This document shows positions 49,176-61,687 of a stretch of 64,000 nt of DNA, in pieces. The DNA lies in the NCBI RefSeq assembly GCF_009730915.1, contig NC_052475.1, positions 2,728,001 to 2,792,000 of the forward strand, written 5' to 3'. The position numbers were made by a program, and so were the translations under genes. How positions within the stretch are numbered: the first letter of the stretch is position 1; every line of letters begins with the position of its first letter. The DNA comes from Dioscorea cayenensis subsp. rotundata. Its lineage: Eukaryota > Streptophyta > Magnoliopsida > Dioscoreales > Dioscoreaceae. The notes under the pieces were generated by a model, which was not told the DNA's origin, searched no databases, and saw nothing but the letters and a program-made list of their open reading frames with translations.

Positions 49176-49828
49176 GGCAGAGAGACTAGGGTTTGCCGGA
49201 GTACCGCATCGCCATGGAATCACCAAAGTTAGGGTTTTGTAGTCTTCGATCAGAGACGAAGAAAGACTGTCAGATTTTACCAAGCTGGGAAACGAGTTTC
49301 ATAAATCCGATTTCCAAGTTATATTTTAATTAATAAATAATTAATTATTATTCATGATTTTAACTTTTTTTTATTTTTCATATCTGTTAAATTATAAAAA
49401 TTTTAAAAAAAAAGCGCAAATAATTATCTAGGGATGAGTACAATAGGAAAAACAGGAAAAAAAAATTAAAATATCTTTCTTCAGGAAATTTGCATGGATG
49501 CCCAAGAAAACTAGATATTTATGCTTATATGTAAAAAAATTCAATTTATTTTAATTAATTTGTTTTCTTGTGTAAGCTTTAAAGTTTCATCTAATGATCT
49601 ATATATCTCTCGTAAAAGATACTCTTCAAAATTTGATATGTGCATATATATATATATATATATACACCCTTTACCCTCTGCTCCATGTACATTATTAAAA
49701 TATATTATTTTTATTTTTCAAATGATAAAAAATTTGATTTTATTTAAATTCCTAGTAATATTAATTTTTATTTATGCAATGCATAAAACTAGTTTATTTT
49801 TTAATATATATATATATATATAAATTTA
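49176..49828. promoter_or_regulatory. upstream region of the VPS3-like gene, then AT-rich DNA
   Basis: The first 130 bases are GC-richer and hold the probable 5' leader, with telobox-like motifs on the gene strand (AAAACCCTAAC at about 49228-49238 and a related CAAACCCTAG near 49187-49196). Beyond 49320 the DNA is AT-rich with (AT)n tracts at about 49645 and 49805. No gene was seen there. Confidence 0.5.
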
Positions 49829-50578
49829 ATGATACTCAAGAATAAAAAATACACTTCTCTTGATGCACACGTCAAGCTTGCTCCCATGGCGTGGGAAAGA
49901 GGTCGAGGACGAAAGCTGGTGATTCAAAGAGATGTCATTGTTGCTGATCGTGATCAATTGATGGAGAACTACTTGGTGCTTGATCATGATGAAGTAAATG
50001 ATGTAGAGGCGATGGAGGACTAGAGTTTTGAAAATGAACGAACCCTAATCGTGGATTCATCACAGAATTTTACTGGTAACCTCTATGTCAATGAAAATCT
50101 AAATGCAAATGAGAGTTTGGTGAAATCTGATTGCAGGGTTAATGTTGATTCTGGTTCTTTGGGGGAGTATAAAAAAGATGGATCTAAGCCATGGGTTTCT
50201 TTATTTGCTGACAATCAGATCAAGGAAAGAGGCAGTGAATTAAAATTCATATCTCCATCTGTTTTCAATGGCCAAAGAGTAGTTTGATTTCATTCGGATG
50301 AGGTTGCTCAGGAGGAGAAACGATGGAGAAATGCGTTGGTGGGATGTGTCTATGGGATGCAACCAAGGATTGAGAGATTCAATGCTTTCATTCAAGCAAG
50401 GTGGAAGAAACTTGGGGTGTTGAATGTATCTAGAGTGAATCCTGATTTGTTTCTAATCCAATTTCTTGATGAAGAGGGATGTGATCAAGTCTTGAGGAAT
50501 GGCCCATTTACTTTTGATAATCATCCATTGGTGTTGAAGAAATGGCGCCCAAGGATGACTATGGACATAGCAAAATAG
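49829..50578 (+). pseudogene. outer LINE ORF1 (DUF4283-like), two internal stops
   Basis: One frame runs from 49829 to a final TAG at 50576-50578. Internal stops are TAG at 50021-50023 and TGA at 50285-50287. The last part (KRWRNALVGCVYG, later FNAFIQARWKKLGV and the VLKKWRP end) is the DUF4283 core of plant LINE ORF1, an RNA-binding-like domain. No zinc knuckle is visible after it, so the C-terminal part appears lost or frameshifted. Confidence 0.75.
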
Positions 50579-50883
50579 AAAGAAATAGTAAAAGGCAAGA
50601 AAATATATTCCGAGGATATAAATCAGACTACTTCTCAAGTGCACACTCAAAGGATCAGTGATAAAAATTATGCAACAGAGATAAATGGAGATAGGGGAAT
50701 GCTTTAAATCAAGGCAACAGACCTCCAAATAAATAGAAAATTGATCAAGTGAGTAGACCTTATGATCCCGGTACTAGTAATAACTTTGGCATTTTGGAGG
50801 AATCAGAGGTTTTGAAACAGAATGAAAAAGGTAGTAATGATGGTAGGAAAGCAGGAATGCTAGCCTACTAGCAATGTTGAAGA

Positions 50884-52559
50884 ATGATTATGTCATGGAA
50901 TATTAGAGGACTTAGTAGTCCTCTTAAGCAATAAGAAGTAAGATCTATGATTGCTAAGTATAAAATTGTACTCATAGGGATATTGGAAACTAGAGTAAAA
51001 AAGGAGCATTGGGTAGGTGTCTGGCCTAAGATGAAACTAAATCAATGGAATATGGAGCACAATTATACGATGTGTGACCAAGGGAGAATATGGGTATTGT
51101 ATGATGATCGAGCTGTGAATCTACAAATGTTAGAAGTGCATACACAATTTATTCATTGTCAAATTACATGGGGTAGTGAAAAGTTTTTATGGACCTGTGT
51201 ATATGGTTCATATAATCCAAATGAGAAAAGGGACATGTGGAGAAGTTTGTTAAGGATTGGGCACAATCTGAATAAACCATGGCTTATACAAGGAGATTTT
51301 AATGCAGTAAGCTGCAATGAAGATAGGATTGGAGGTATTCCTGTAAATGAGGAAGCTGCCATTAAGTTTCAGAATTGGATAGTGGACTTAAATTTGATAG
51401 AAATTCAAAGAAGTGGTCCTAATTTCACATGGACCAACTACCAAGAAAGGGATAGAAGGATATACAGTAAGTTTCACTGGTGTTTTGCAAATCAAGAATG
51501 GTATTCCAAAATGAAGGAAGCTGTATGTAATGTGGTTAGTTGCAACATATCAGATAATTGTGGGATGTTGGTGAATGTACAAAGCTCAAAGAAAATTATA
51601 AAAACACCATTCAGATTATTTAATATGTGGTGTGATCACCCTGAGGTTTTCAAGAAAGTTGATTGAATTTGGAAATTACCAATGAGGGAACTCACATGTA
51701 TAATATATACCAGATATTGAAAATGCTTCGGGTTGAAACGAGAGGTTTAAATAAGAAAGATTTTGAAGGAGTATCAAAGAAGGTATCATAGTGCAGAAAT
51801 AAATTGGAAGAAATCAGTAGGAGGAAAAGAGAAAGATTATTCAAATGCATGAATTAATTAAATGGGAATAAAGTTTTTTAAAACAAAAGGCTAGATGTAA
51901 TTGGGTTCAAGCAGGTGACTAGAATTCAAAGTATTTCTTCAGGATGCTACAACAGAGGAAAGCTAGAAACAATGTTGATCATTTGCAATTACCAAATGGA
52001 GAAATGTGCAGTGACAAACTAAATATAAAGGATACTATTTTGAATCACTTCAGACTTTTCCTGGGCACTGAAAAAGCAAGGATTGAAATTTTTGAAATTC
52101 CTATGTCTCAGGAAAAAGTACTCCCTGATGAAGCATATGAACCATTATGTAAAGAGGTTACAGAGAAAGAAATTAAAGATGCTTTTGTGGAGTATAAAAG
52201 AGGATAAAAGTCCTGGAGCAGATGAATTTAATAGCTATTTTTTCAAAAAATCCTGGAGCATAGTGGGGAATGAAGTTTGTTATGTTGTTAAGGATTTTTT
52301 TTCTCCAATGGAAGCATGTTGAAACAGGCTAATTCTATTGTGATTACACTCATTCCCAAAGTTCTCAATCCACAATTGATTACAGATTTCAGACCCATCT
52401 CATGCTATAATGTGATTTACAAGATCATATCTAAAATCCTGGTAGGCAGATTGAAAGAAATTTTGAATGAAATTATCCATCTAAACCAATCTGCTTTTAT
52501 ACTGGGCCGAATGATATCAGATAATATCATGCTAGCTCATGAGTTGATTAGCTTTACAG
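50884..52559 (+). pseudogene. outer LINE ORF2: endonuclease and start of reverse transcriptase
   Basis: ORF2 starts with MSWNIRGL, the usual endonuclease opening, and has ILETRVK and LIQGDFNAV (catalytic Glu and Asp-Asn motifs). The endonuclease is broken by a TAA near 50930 and a TGA at 51664-51666. The linker region is heavily frameshifted (51667-52200). The RT fingers follow from about 52200 in changing frames: the KSPGAD motif, then FRPISCYNVIYKIISKIL and NQSAFILGR. Reading stops where the inner LINE is inserted. Confidence 0.85.
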
Positions 52560-52587
52560 CAATAAACTCTCTTTAATTCATCTCCTC

Positions 52588-54376
52588 TTGACCTCTAAGC
52601 TCACTTCCCTCCTCCTGACTAGCTGGATGGTCCCGCCGGGGCCTTCAGCTCCTCCTCGGCCAGGGATTAGGCCTGGCACTTCTTGGGCTAATGTTGTTTC
52701 CTCTGGTCCGAAGGATGATCCCTTCACTATCCCTCTCCATCTCCAGAAAGATCATTTCATCAAACTTAAAAACTCTTCTGTTTCTTTAGTTGTGATTAAC
52801 CCTCATCTCTGGACCAAAGCGAGAGAGGGTATGAAATCTTCGCTTTACGCCAAGTTCCTTGGAAAAACTCTCCCTCTTGATCAAGCCAAGCTTGCTTTGG
52901 ATGATGCGTGGAGGGGACTGGGTTCTTTCACGGTGGCGGACCTTCCTAATGGCTTCTATTATATCAACTGTGAAACTGAGGAAATGCAACGTCGCCTTCT
53001 GTATGATGGACCGTGGTCGGTAGCTGGGAGGATCCTGCAACTCTCTCCATGGTCTGAAAGCTTTCAGCCAGCCTTTAAGAAGCTTTCCTTTGCTGCTGTT
53101 TGGATTCAAATATATCACTTGCCTATGGAGCTCTGGACCGGTGAGATCCTCGAAGCGGTCGCTTCCCAGTTTGGCCGAGTTGTTAAAGTTGATAATCTTA
53201 CTCTAGATCGAACCAGGGCCAAATTTGCTAGAGTATGTATTGAGCTTGACCTTGAACAACCTCTCTAGCAAGGAACATGGGTCAAATATGGTGGTTTTTC
53301 TGTCTTTGTGCTTGTTCTTTATGAAAAATTACCTGTGTTTTGCTATAAGTGTGGCAAGGTGGGTCACGGCGAAGCACACTGCCCTTTTGTTAGCAGTCAT
53401 CGGCGATTAGACCAACCTGTGCCCTCTGTCCCTGTTGAGACTGAGATGGTGCAAGATGATCCAGAGTCACTGGTTGATGAGGTAGATAAAATGTAGGATG
53501 TCTTTGCTGAGGAGTCTGTGCCCTTGCCGGATTCGGAGACGGTGGAATTCGGTCCCTGGTTAAAGCCTTGTCGTCGGTAGCTTGCCTCAAGAGGACGGGT
53601 GGTGGCCGGGGAGGAACAAGAAACCCTATTCCCAGGGACCACTCGGGGGACGACGATGGAGGGCTTGACAGGTGGCCTACTGCTTGGGCTTCAGGCCAAC
53701 ACGTGGCGGATTCCTCTCGTTTGCAGGAGACACGTGGCAAACAATTAAATTTGGAGGGGGCTTCTCGTAATTTCCCTTCTTGCCCTAATCCTTCGGTTGA
53801 CAATCTCGAGGCTCTTCCTCCCGTTGAGAACAATCTGAAAGGTGATGGTGGTGTTTCTGGTCCCGAGGTGGCGCCTTCTGGGCTATCCGTTGACAGGAGC
53901 GCCATTATCCCTAGTTCCAAGGAGACCTTCGCGCCTCCCGCTCTGGTCATCCCCGTTGTCACTTCTAACAGGACTTCGCCAGCTCCCAATGCTCCTCATC
54001 ACCTAGGAAATCCGGAAAATCACCCGTTGGATCCGCCTCCCTTTTTTGAGACCCCTCTCTGAGTTTTTCAAGAGACCCTAACCTTCCTCAACCTATGCTC
54101 TTGACTTCAGTTAGCCTTCAAACCTCCTCTTCGCAGTTACCTCCCGAAGACAGTCATCTAATGGTAGTTGAAAAGATGGTGCAAGTTTTGGCTGATTCTT
54201 CCCATAGCGACAGCTCAATGGAAGACTTTTCCTCTGATGATCCTGCCTCATCGCAGGAGGTCGACGATGACATGACTCTTTCTCTTTACCAGAAGGATGC
54301 TAAATCCGCAGCCATTGCTCACAGAGCTCCATCCAAAAGGAGCACGAAACCGAAAAAAGGGAGAAGATCCCCATAG
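52588..54376 (+). pseudogene. inner LINE ORF1 (DUF4283 and CCHC zinc knuckle), broken
   Basis: ORF1 proteins bind the element RNA. The first open part (52588-53268) carries the DUF4283 core, with GFYYINCETEEMQRRLL and PWSVAGRILQLSPW. After a TAG at 53266-53268 the same frame continues into a knuckle CYKCGKVGHGEAHC (about 53341-53382) and then a second TAG at 53494-53496. The rest, Pro/Ser-rich and low in structure, continues in two other frames (53568-54062, 54095-54376), pointing to frameshifts. Confidence 0.85.
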
Positions 54377-54443
54377 ATGATTTACTCGTTCTTCTTTTTC
54401 ATTATTTTCTTCGAAATGATTTTCATGGATTTACAAATTCTCT

Positions 54444-57400
54444 TGGAATTGCAGAGGCCTCTCTAACCTTAATACGATGAATAGAATCAAAGATTTGATG
54501 GAGAAAAAGCACCCCGACTTCATCTGCCTAGTTGAAACCAAAACTGACCCTCTTAGAATCCAACGTTATTGCTCTCGGTTGAAATTGGGAATGGGCTGCT
54601 ATTCCCTCTTCCGGTCTCTCCGGAGATATCTTGGTTCTTTGGAACACTTCGGTGGGCACTGTTACTCCGGTTGCAGTTTCTCGTATGGCCCTCCATCTGG
54701 TGATCTCGACAAATAATGAAACCTGGATCCTCTCCACCATCTACAATTCCCAGGTGATCTCTGAACATAAGTGCCTTTGGCGCTCCCTTAATAAAATTTC
54801 TCTGCTTGACTACCCCTGGCTTCTTAATGGTGATTTCAATGCCATTACCAATTCTGAGGAGCATAGGGGGGGGGGGAGTTTAGGAACTATGCCAGTAAAG
54901 CTAAGTTGTTTTCTAATTTCATTTTGGATAATAACATTCATGATTTAAGTTTCTCTGGTCCTCAGTTTACTTGGTGTAATGGTCAACAGGGTCTTGCACG
55001 CCGTTGGGCCAGACTTGATCGTTTTCTTGCCAGCACTAAGTGGATTATCAATTTCAAAAACTTCACTATTCATCATCTCCCCCGCACAAACTCGGATCAT
55101 TCCCTTCTTTATTTAAATGCCCGTAACTCCACTAAATTTTCCAATAATGTTTTCAGGTTCGACAACTACTGGCTTGACTACGAGGGTTGCCACAATAGTG
55201 TGATTAAAGCTTGGAATACTGATCCTTCTACCTCTACCTTGCAATCCTTTATGAGTTGTATTTCTAACACCAAACTAAATATCCTCAGGTGGAAACATTT
55301 TGGCCTGGGCTACATTGATGCTGAACTTAACAACATTTAGGCTGAGATAAAGAAAATTGAGGAGGAAGACATGAATCAGTTTGACAACTGGAAGGGGGTC
55401 TGGTTGCGGGCCCTCTACAATAGGCAAAACGCTCTGTTAAGACAACAAAACATATATTGGGGGCAAAGAGCTAAATTGCAATGGATGAACTTGGGTGACT
55501 CCAATACTAGATACTTCCACAACACGGTCAAAGTCCGTCGGCATAAAAACAGGATCAATGCGATCAAAGACCTCTCGGGTAATATCTTTACTGAGCATCC
55601 TGATATCGATAGCTTTTTTCTTCATTATTATAAAGATCTCTGGTCTTCCTCTTCTTCTAAGTCTCTTGATTTCTATAAGCATGCCTTACCAGACGACTTA
55701 CCTGCCCTTTCGGACATAGACCGTGAGTCCTTAATTAGACCCATTACTATGGGAGAAGTTTTTCGTAATCTCAAGTCTATGTCCCGGGGCAAAAGTCCTG
55801 GTCCTGACGGCATGAATGTGGAATTTTATCTTTTTTACTGGAATTTAATTGGGCCTCACCTCTTCAATGCTATCTCTTGCTTTTTTAACAATGGTGCCCT
55901 TCCCCAATCTTGGGGCAAAACCTATATTGTGTTAATTCCAAAAATCAGCCACCCTATTTCTGTTAAAGAGTTTAGACCAATCTCTCTTTGCAATGTCTGT
56001 TACAAACTGATTTCTAAAATCCTAGCCAATCGTCTCAAACTTGTCATTCATAATATTATTGGCCCTGAGCAGTGTGGTTTCATTCCTGGGCGGGGCGCTA
56101 TTGATAACATCATGGCAGCCCAAGAAATCGTGCATAGCTTAGAAACTGATTCCCATGTCTCCCCTAGTAGGATTTGTAAAATCGATATTGAAAAGGCCTT
56201 TGATACTGTTGAATGGCCAGCCATTATTGTTACCCTCCAGAGAATGAATTTTCCTGATAAGTGGATCTCTTGGGTCCAGGCTTGTCTTTCTTCTGCTTCT
56301 TTCTCCTTTATTATTAATGGTCGGCACACTGCTTGGTTTAATAGCAATAGAGGTGTTAGATAGGGGGATCCTCTTTCCCCCTTACTTTTCCTGTTAGTCT
56401 CCCAAAACCTCTCGGCCATTTTTAATAAAGCTCTCTCATTGGGAATGGTTCAGGGTTTCAACTCTAATCTTCCTAGAAATTTTAAGCATCTTATGTTTGC
56501 TGACGATCTCATTCTTATTTCTAATGCATCTAGGAAATCTGCGCAGAATTGTCTTCTTTGCCTCAATATTTACCAGGAGATCTTTGGTCAAAAGCCCAAT
56601 CCTCTTAAATCAGCCATTTATGTCCCATCTTGGTGTAACAATAGGCTTGCCAACTCGATTTCTCGAATTCTTGGGATTAAATTAGGGAGCTTCCCTTTCA
56701 CCTATCTTGGGGTGCCCATCTCTCCTTGGAGACTGCTCTCTAACCAGCTCACCCACATTTCTAACAGAGTTAAAAATACTTTGAATTCTTGCAACCACTC
56801 TTCTCTTACTACTGCGGGCAGAACCATCCTTATTAATAGCACAATTTTTGCGATCCCTAATTACATCCTTTCGGTTATGAACCTCCCAAATTCCATTATG
56901 GACAACATCTCCAAACTGGCTAGGAATTTTCTCTGGGGTAGAAATGGCAGCAATCATGGATTTCATTCGGTTGGGTGGGCAGTTACTACACTTAAAAAGT
57001 ATGAGGGGGGCTTGGGAATTCAGAATCTGAGATATGTTAAGCACTCGCTCATGGCCAAGAATGTTTTCTCCCTTCTCAATTCTGATAACAAAATTTGGGT
57101 CGATATTTTTAAATCTAAGTACAGGGGTTGGCATCTTTGGAACCCGAAGCATGTCTCTAATTCCTCGTGGTTTTACAAATCAATCTGTAACTCTGCAAAC
57201 TTTCTTAGACCTAACATAAAGCTTCTTTCCTGTAACCCTGAGACCATTGATCTTTGGCATGATCCCTGTATTTTCGACCTTCCTATTGCCAAAAAACCTA
57301 CTTTTTTAAACATGTCTTTTGAAAATCGTGAGGATTTAATGTTCCCTAATCTCTTAGAGTCTAATGGGTTTTGTTCTGCTTCCATCAGAAGCTTATTTGG

Positions 57401-58508
57401 TAATAATTTTAATTGGAATAATATTGAGAATTTCAATATCATTGAGGATGGTTCTAATCTTTGGGTCTAGAGATTTCATTCTTGCAAAGCTTCTATTACC
57501 TCTTCAGTCTATGACCATGCTTCAAGTTCTAATATTACTGAAACCTCTTGGATGGGCTGGTCGATTATTTGGAAACTTCCTACCCTTCCTCGTGTCAAGG
57601 TCTTTCTTTGGAAGCTTGCGCACGGGAGACTTTCCACAGGGGATTACTTATACCAGCTCAACATTAGCCCCAGAACTACTTGCCCTTTGTGTGGACTTAC
57701 TGACGAAACTACTGAGCATTTGATTTGGAATTGCACCAAAATCAGTCAATGTTGGCATGACGTGTTTGCTAGGATTGGTTGGAATCAGAATGATATTCTT
57801 ACTCTTAGCTCTGGCAGCTGGCTTTTAAAGAATGTCCATGGGAGAGATCTTGACCTGCGTGCTAAGGCTCTTATTGCTGCTGTAGCCTGGTTCATCTGGA
57901 AATCCAAATGTAAACTTATTTTCAGCGATCAACCTATCAACTTCAGTTTGATTGTTCCTAATGCGTGGAATATGTACTACATTCGCCCCACATACACTTT
58001 TAGGGAGTTTCCCAGAACTTCTCAATTAAACAAATCCATTAAAATTTTCACTGATGCATCGTGGTGTATGGAATCTAGGCCTGCGGGCTTAGGTTTCATC
58101 ATCATTTCTAACATGAATCACATTCTGATTGCAAGTGCCAATGCTGCGGTTGCTACTTCCCCCATCATGGCTGAAATCGCTGCGATCAACCTTGCTTTGC
58201 AACTCTGTATCTCGAACGATTGGCTCCCTTCTAGTCTTCTTTGTGACTGTACTGGTGTTGCTCAACTCCTGAAAAACTTCAACGTTTGTACCGCTTGGCA
58301 TATCAAAGAGGAGTACCAGTTGCTGAAACGGAACCTGGGTTTCTTCCCTCACCTATTCATTGAGACTATTCCAAGGGAGGATAATGAAATTGCGGATGCG
58401 CTGGCTTCTTTTGGCAGAAACTGCACTCAGCTTTCTCTGTTCTTCCAAGGCTTAGACCGGCCGCATTGGCTTGAAGATTTGTGTGCTCGGCGCCATCTTA
58501 TCTTTTAA
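54444..58508 (+). pseudogene. inner LINE ORF2: endonuclease, RT, zf-RVT, RNase H; three TAG stops
   Basis: ORF2 drives target-primed reverse transcription. Endonuclease motifs WNCRGL, VETKTD and LLNGDFNAI lie at 54444-54850, with one frameshift near 54600 and another at a G run (about 54867-54877). From 54906 to the end at 58508 the protein stays in one frame, broken only by TAG at 55338-55340, 56361-56363 and 57468-57470. RT motifs are KSPGPDGMN, FRPISLCNVCYKLISKIL, KIDIEKAFDTV and the catalytic FADD (56496-56507). A zf-RVT-like Cys/His region (CPLCGLTDETTEHLIWNC) follows. The C-terminal RNase H has FTDASW, an AEIAA Glu, a CDC Asp and PREDNEIADALA. The normal product would be a single long polyprotein. 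Confidence 0.9.
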
Positions 58509-58548
58509 TCCTTGTTTTGAGCTTTTGCTCTTTTTTTCCAAAAAAAAA

Positions 58549-60870
58549 ACAGAGAAAATTTGGGCTACTAGTTGTGCACTGAAGATTGACCTCCAAAAGG
58601 CTTATGATTCTATATCTTGTGATTTCTTGGAAGAAATACTACTAGCTTTCAGATTTCCAAACCCCTTTATTAAGTTAGTAATGAATTGTGTTAGATCCAG
58701 TATGTTTTCAATTATGATAAATGGGCAAATGGAAGGATATTTTAGTGGGAAGGTTGGTTTGAGGCAAGGAGATCCCATGTCACCATTATTGTTTGTGTTA
58801 TATATGGAGTACCTAACCAGAGTTTTTAATATAATGCACTTGAATAATTTCTGATTTCATAAAGGCTGTGAAGAGGTTAGATTGAATCATTTATGCTTTG
58901 CCGATGATCTATTTGTCTTTGCAAATGGTGATACACATTCCATTGGGATGATTAATCAAGCTCTTAAGCACTTACAAGGAGTTTCAAGATTGATGCCTAA
59001 TCTACAGAAGAGTGAGGTGTTTTTTCTGGAATTGAGCATAATGTAAGGCAACAGATTCTCCACATTATGGTTTTGAAAGAATGAGTGTCGCCTATAAAAT
59101 ACCTCGGTTTGCCCCTAATCTCAACTAAATTGAAGACATAACACTGCCAGGGCCTTATCTCAAAAATTAGGGCTAGAATCTCATCCTGGGCAGCAAAAAC
59201 ATTGTCTTATGCAGGAAGGTTACATCTGGTAAACTCAGTATTGGCAAGTATGCATGTCTATTGGTGCTCAGTCTTTATATTACCCAAAGTTGTCATTTGT
59301 GAAGTGGAAAAGAAATGCGGAAACTTCTTATGGCATGGAGCTAAGGGATCCAGTAGAGGAGGACTTGTAGCATGAGAAGTTGCATGTCAACAGAAGGAAT
59401 TAGGTGGTCTAGGTGTTAAACCAGTGAAAATATGGAATCAGATAGCACAAATAAGGCACATATGGGAGCTGATTGAGGAGAAACAAACACTTTGGGCAAT
59501 ATGGGTTACAAGCACTAAATTAAAGCAATTAAGTTTTTTGGGCATCACCAAAACAATTGATAGTAGCTGGAATTGGAGGAATTTACTGAAACTAAGGAAG
59601 ATTGTAAAACCAATGGTCAAGTATCATCTTAGAGATGGAAAGAAAATTTTCTTTTTGGTATGATCCTTGGTGCAATGGTTATTCTATTGCAAATATCTTC
59701 CCAGAAATCAATTTCAGAGTACCTTATGTGATTAAACATGCTGTTGTAAAGGATTTTTGGATTAACGGAGGATGGGTAGTTTCGACTAGATGGAATCCCA
59801 TAATGGTAAGAATCCATAATTTCCTTAATGAGCATTATGTTGTGAATGAAAGCAAACCAGATTGAATCCTATGGGAAGTGGATAGGCATGGGAAATTTTC
59901 TTCTAAGAATGTCCTGAAATTCTTACTACAACCTCAAGTGAAAATATGTTTGGGAAAAATGGTTTGGTCAGCTAGTAATGCCCCAAGGCATGCCTTTGTT
60001 CTATAGCTAGTGTAACAAAAGAAACTCCTCACAAGGGAAAGATTGTTTCAATGGAAAATAATTGACTTAGATAGATGCCCACTCTGCCAATCTGCTACGG
60101 AAAAGACTAAACACTTTTTTCTCTATTAAAATATCGAAAAGAGTCTTATGGGCAATTAATGTAAAAAGAAGACCATATACATGGGCAAGAGAGATCAGTT
60201 GGTTTACCAGGAAAGCAAGTGGGAAAACTATACTAGCAAAGATGAGAAGAACAACGCTAGCTGCAAGTGTTTATGCAATTTAGCGGGTAAGGAATGGGTT
60301 AATTTCTTAGAACAAATCAGCTATTAAAGATAAAGTATTTGGGCAAATCAGAGAAATTATGGTGTTTAAATACTTGATGCATAGTGAGAAAAAAAATTGT
60401 AGCGGAGATGATGAAGAAATGGTTTACTGAAGATGAAGACTAAATGGGAAGACTGCTGTAATGACTGGTGGAAGGCATAGAGAGGAATGGTGGAAAGTCA
60501 GAGGTAGTTTGATGTAGTGGAACCATTATAACGGTAAGAAATAGCTGATTGGAGGAGAAAAGTAATGGTGATTGGCTGAAATGGAAGTGAAAAAAGGTGG
60601 AAGATGCTGATTTACTGAAGCCTACTATTCATTCACATTTGTCAGATGGTTAGTGGAGATTGTTGATTGGGTAATGAAAAATAAACAAAGAGAATCTTTC
60701 CCTGCATTAATGGAGTTTTTAAAACATGTATTTCTCTTTTGTTAGTGTGGTAATACGGGGATATGTTTTTTTTAATGATCAGATTAACCATGTGACTGGA
60801 TGCACTTAGTTTAACCATGTCTTCTAAGTTGATCTTAATAAATATAATTTGGTTTTGATTGAAAAAAAAA
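58549..60870 (+). mobile_element. outer L1-like LINE, 3' half
   Basis: Continuation of the element interrupted at 52559. RT resumes at KIWATSCALKIDLQKAYDS, then GLRQGDPMSPLLF and a CFADD box near 58894-58908. After a TGA at 58852-58854 the reading drops in and out of frames. RT thumb-like and zf-RVT-like (CPLCQSATEKTKHFF, about 60079-60123) pieces remain recognisable. No RNase H domain is visible. An A run at about 60862-60870 marks the 3' end. The 5' and 3' flanks were not matched as a target duplication. Confidence 0.8.
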
Positions 60871-61687
60871 TACCAAGGTCAAAAAAATAGATGGGAGGGG
60901 TTTTATGTTTTCTATCTTCTGACCACTATTTGTGAATCATTAATTAGTTTTGCAGAAAGAAAGACTAAATAGAAAAAAAAATTGTAATTACCATAAATAT
61001 GATTAATTGCATCGAAATCTAGAATTTAGAGAAAAACTTAAATTAAAAAGTCGTAAGATTTAAATCAAAAAGTCGTAATTTTTATTTGAATTTATTTTAG
61101 GTTTGATTCACTACTTCTCTTAAAATTGGTTTTTTTTTAATCAAGACTTTATATTATTTTTATTATGATTTTTTATTGCATAGAAAAGAATATAGAATTT
61201 TAATCCTTTTTAAATTATAAATTTATCATATTTATTTTTTAATGTAATGTTGTTGTACAAAAATAAAATAAAAGTTTATAAAGTAGACAAAATTTAAATT
61301 TAGATTCGAATATACGATATTTAATCTAGTTCAAGCCAATCAATTTAAACCGAGTTGAAAACCAATTTAGTTTTTATGGATCTAAAAAAACCAAACTCTT
61401 GTTTTGGTTTTAAAAACTTTATTGACGAATTGAGTACCCAATTGTGCTCACTCTAGTAATATTCATACTAAATTGTTGGTATGAATTTTATGTGGGGTAT
61501 AAACGTAATTATATACTTTATAAGGGTATACATGCAAATACTCACATTGTTTTTTTATTTTAAATAAAATAAAAAATATCTCTTCGTTTCCTCTCATTTC
61601 TCTCTCCCTCTGAGAAAAAAAAAGAAGGGAAGAAAGGGCGTGGCTTTGAGAATAGATAAAAGTTCAGGGTGTTGATTGAAAAAAGGC
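60871..61687. promoter_or_regulatory. intergenic and upstream region of the DprA-like gene
   Basis: AT-rich DNA with no gene, then a short purine/pyrimidine-rich leader just before the start codon at 61688, including a TCTCTCCCTC stretch near 61602. A TATA box could not be assigned. Confidence 0.4.

Larger units (their letters stand above)
49829..52559 (+). mobile_element. outer L1-like LINE, 5' half (interrupted)
   Basis: A non-LTR retrotransposon with an ORF1 containing a DUF4283-like domain and an ORF2 with AP-type endonuclease and reverse transcriptase. It stops abruptly at 52559 inside RT, and the same RT continues after 58549 beyond an inserted LINE. Its own 5' end is uncertain; the first readable ORF1 residues start around 49829-49888. 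In-frame stops include TAG, TGA and TAA, and there are frameshifts, so the copy is dead. Confidence 0.85.
52560..58548 (+). mobile_element. inner L1-like LINE inserted in the outer LINE's RT
   Basis: A nearly complete plant LINE of about 6.0 kb: ORF1 with DUF4283 and a zinc knuckle, then ORF2 with endonuclease, RT, zf-RVT-like and RNase H regions, and a terminal A run (58540-58549). Flanking ACAG words (52556-52559 and 58549-58552) are compatible with a short target duplication; removing the insert plus one copy restores the outer RT frame. The copy is much better preserved than its host, as expected for a later insertion. Confidence 0.88.

Noticed and set aside
53390-53989. Minus-strand 199-residue frame in the inner LINE
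   Set aside because: Antisense to ORF1 linker; low-complexity Pro/Ser text only.
53266-57470. Stop-codon readthrough of TAG in the inner LINE
   Set aside because: One TAG replaces the invariant Gln of an RT motif and the copy also has frameshifts; CHG deamination explains it better.
49829-60870. Integrated pararetrovirus
   Set aside because: Endonuclease, zf-RVT and RNase H order and terminal A runs are those of LINEs; no movement or coat protein motif was seen.
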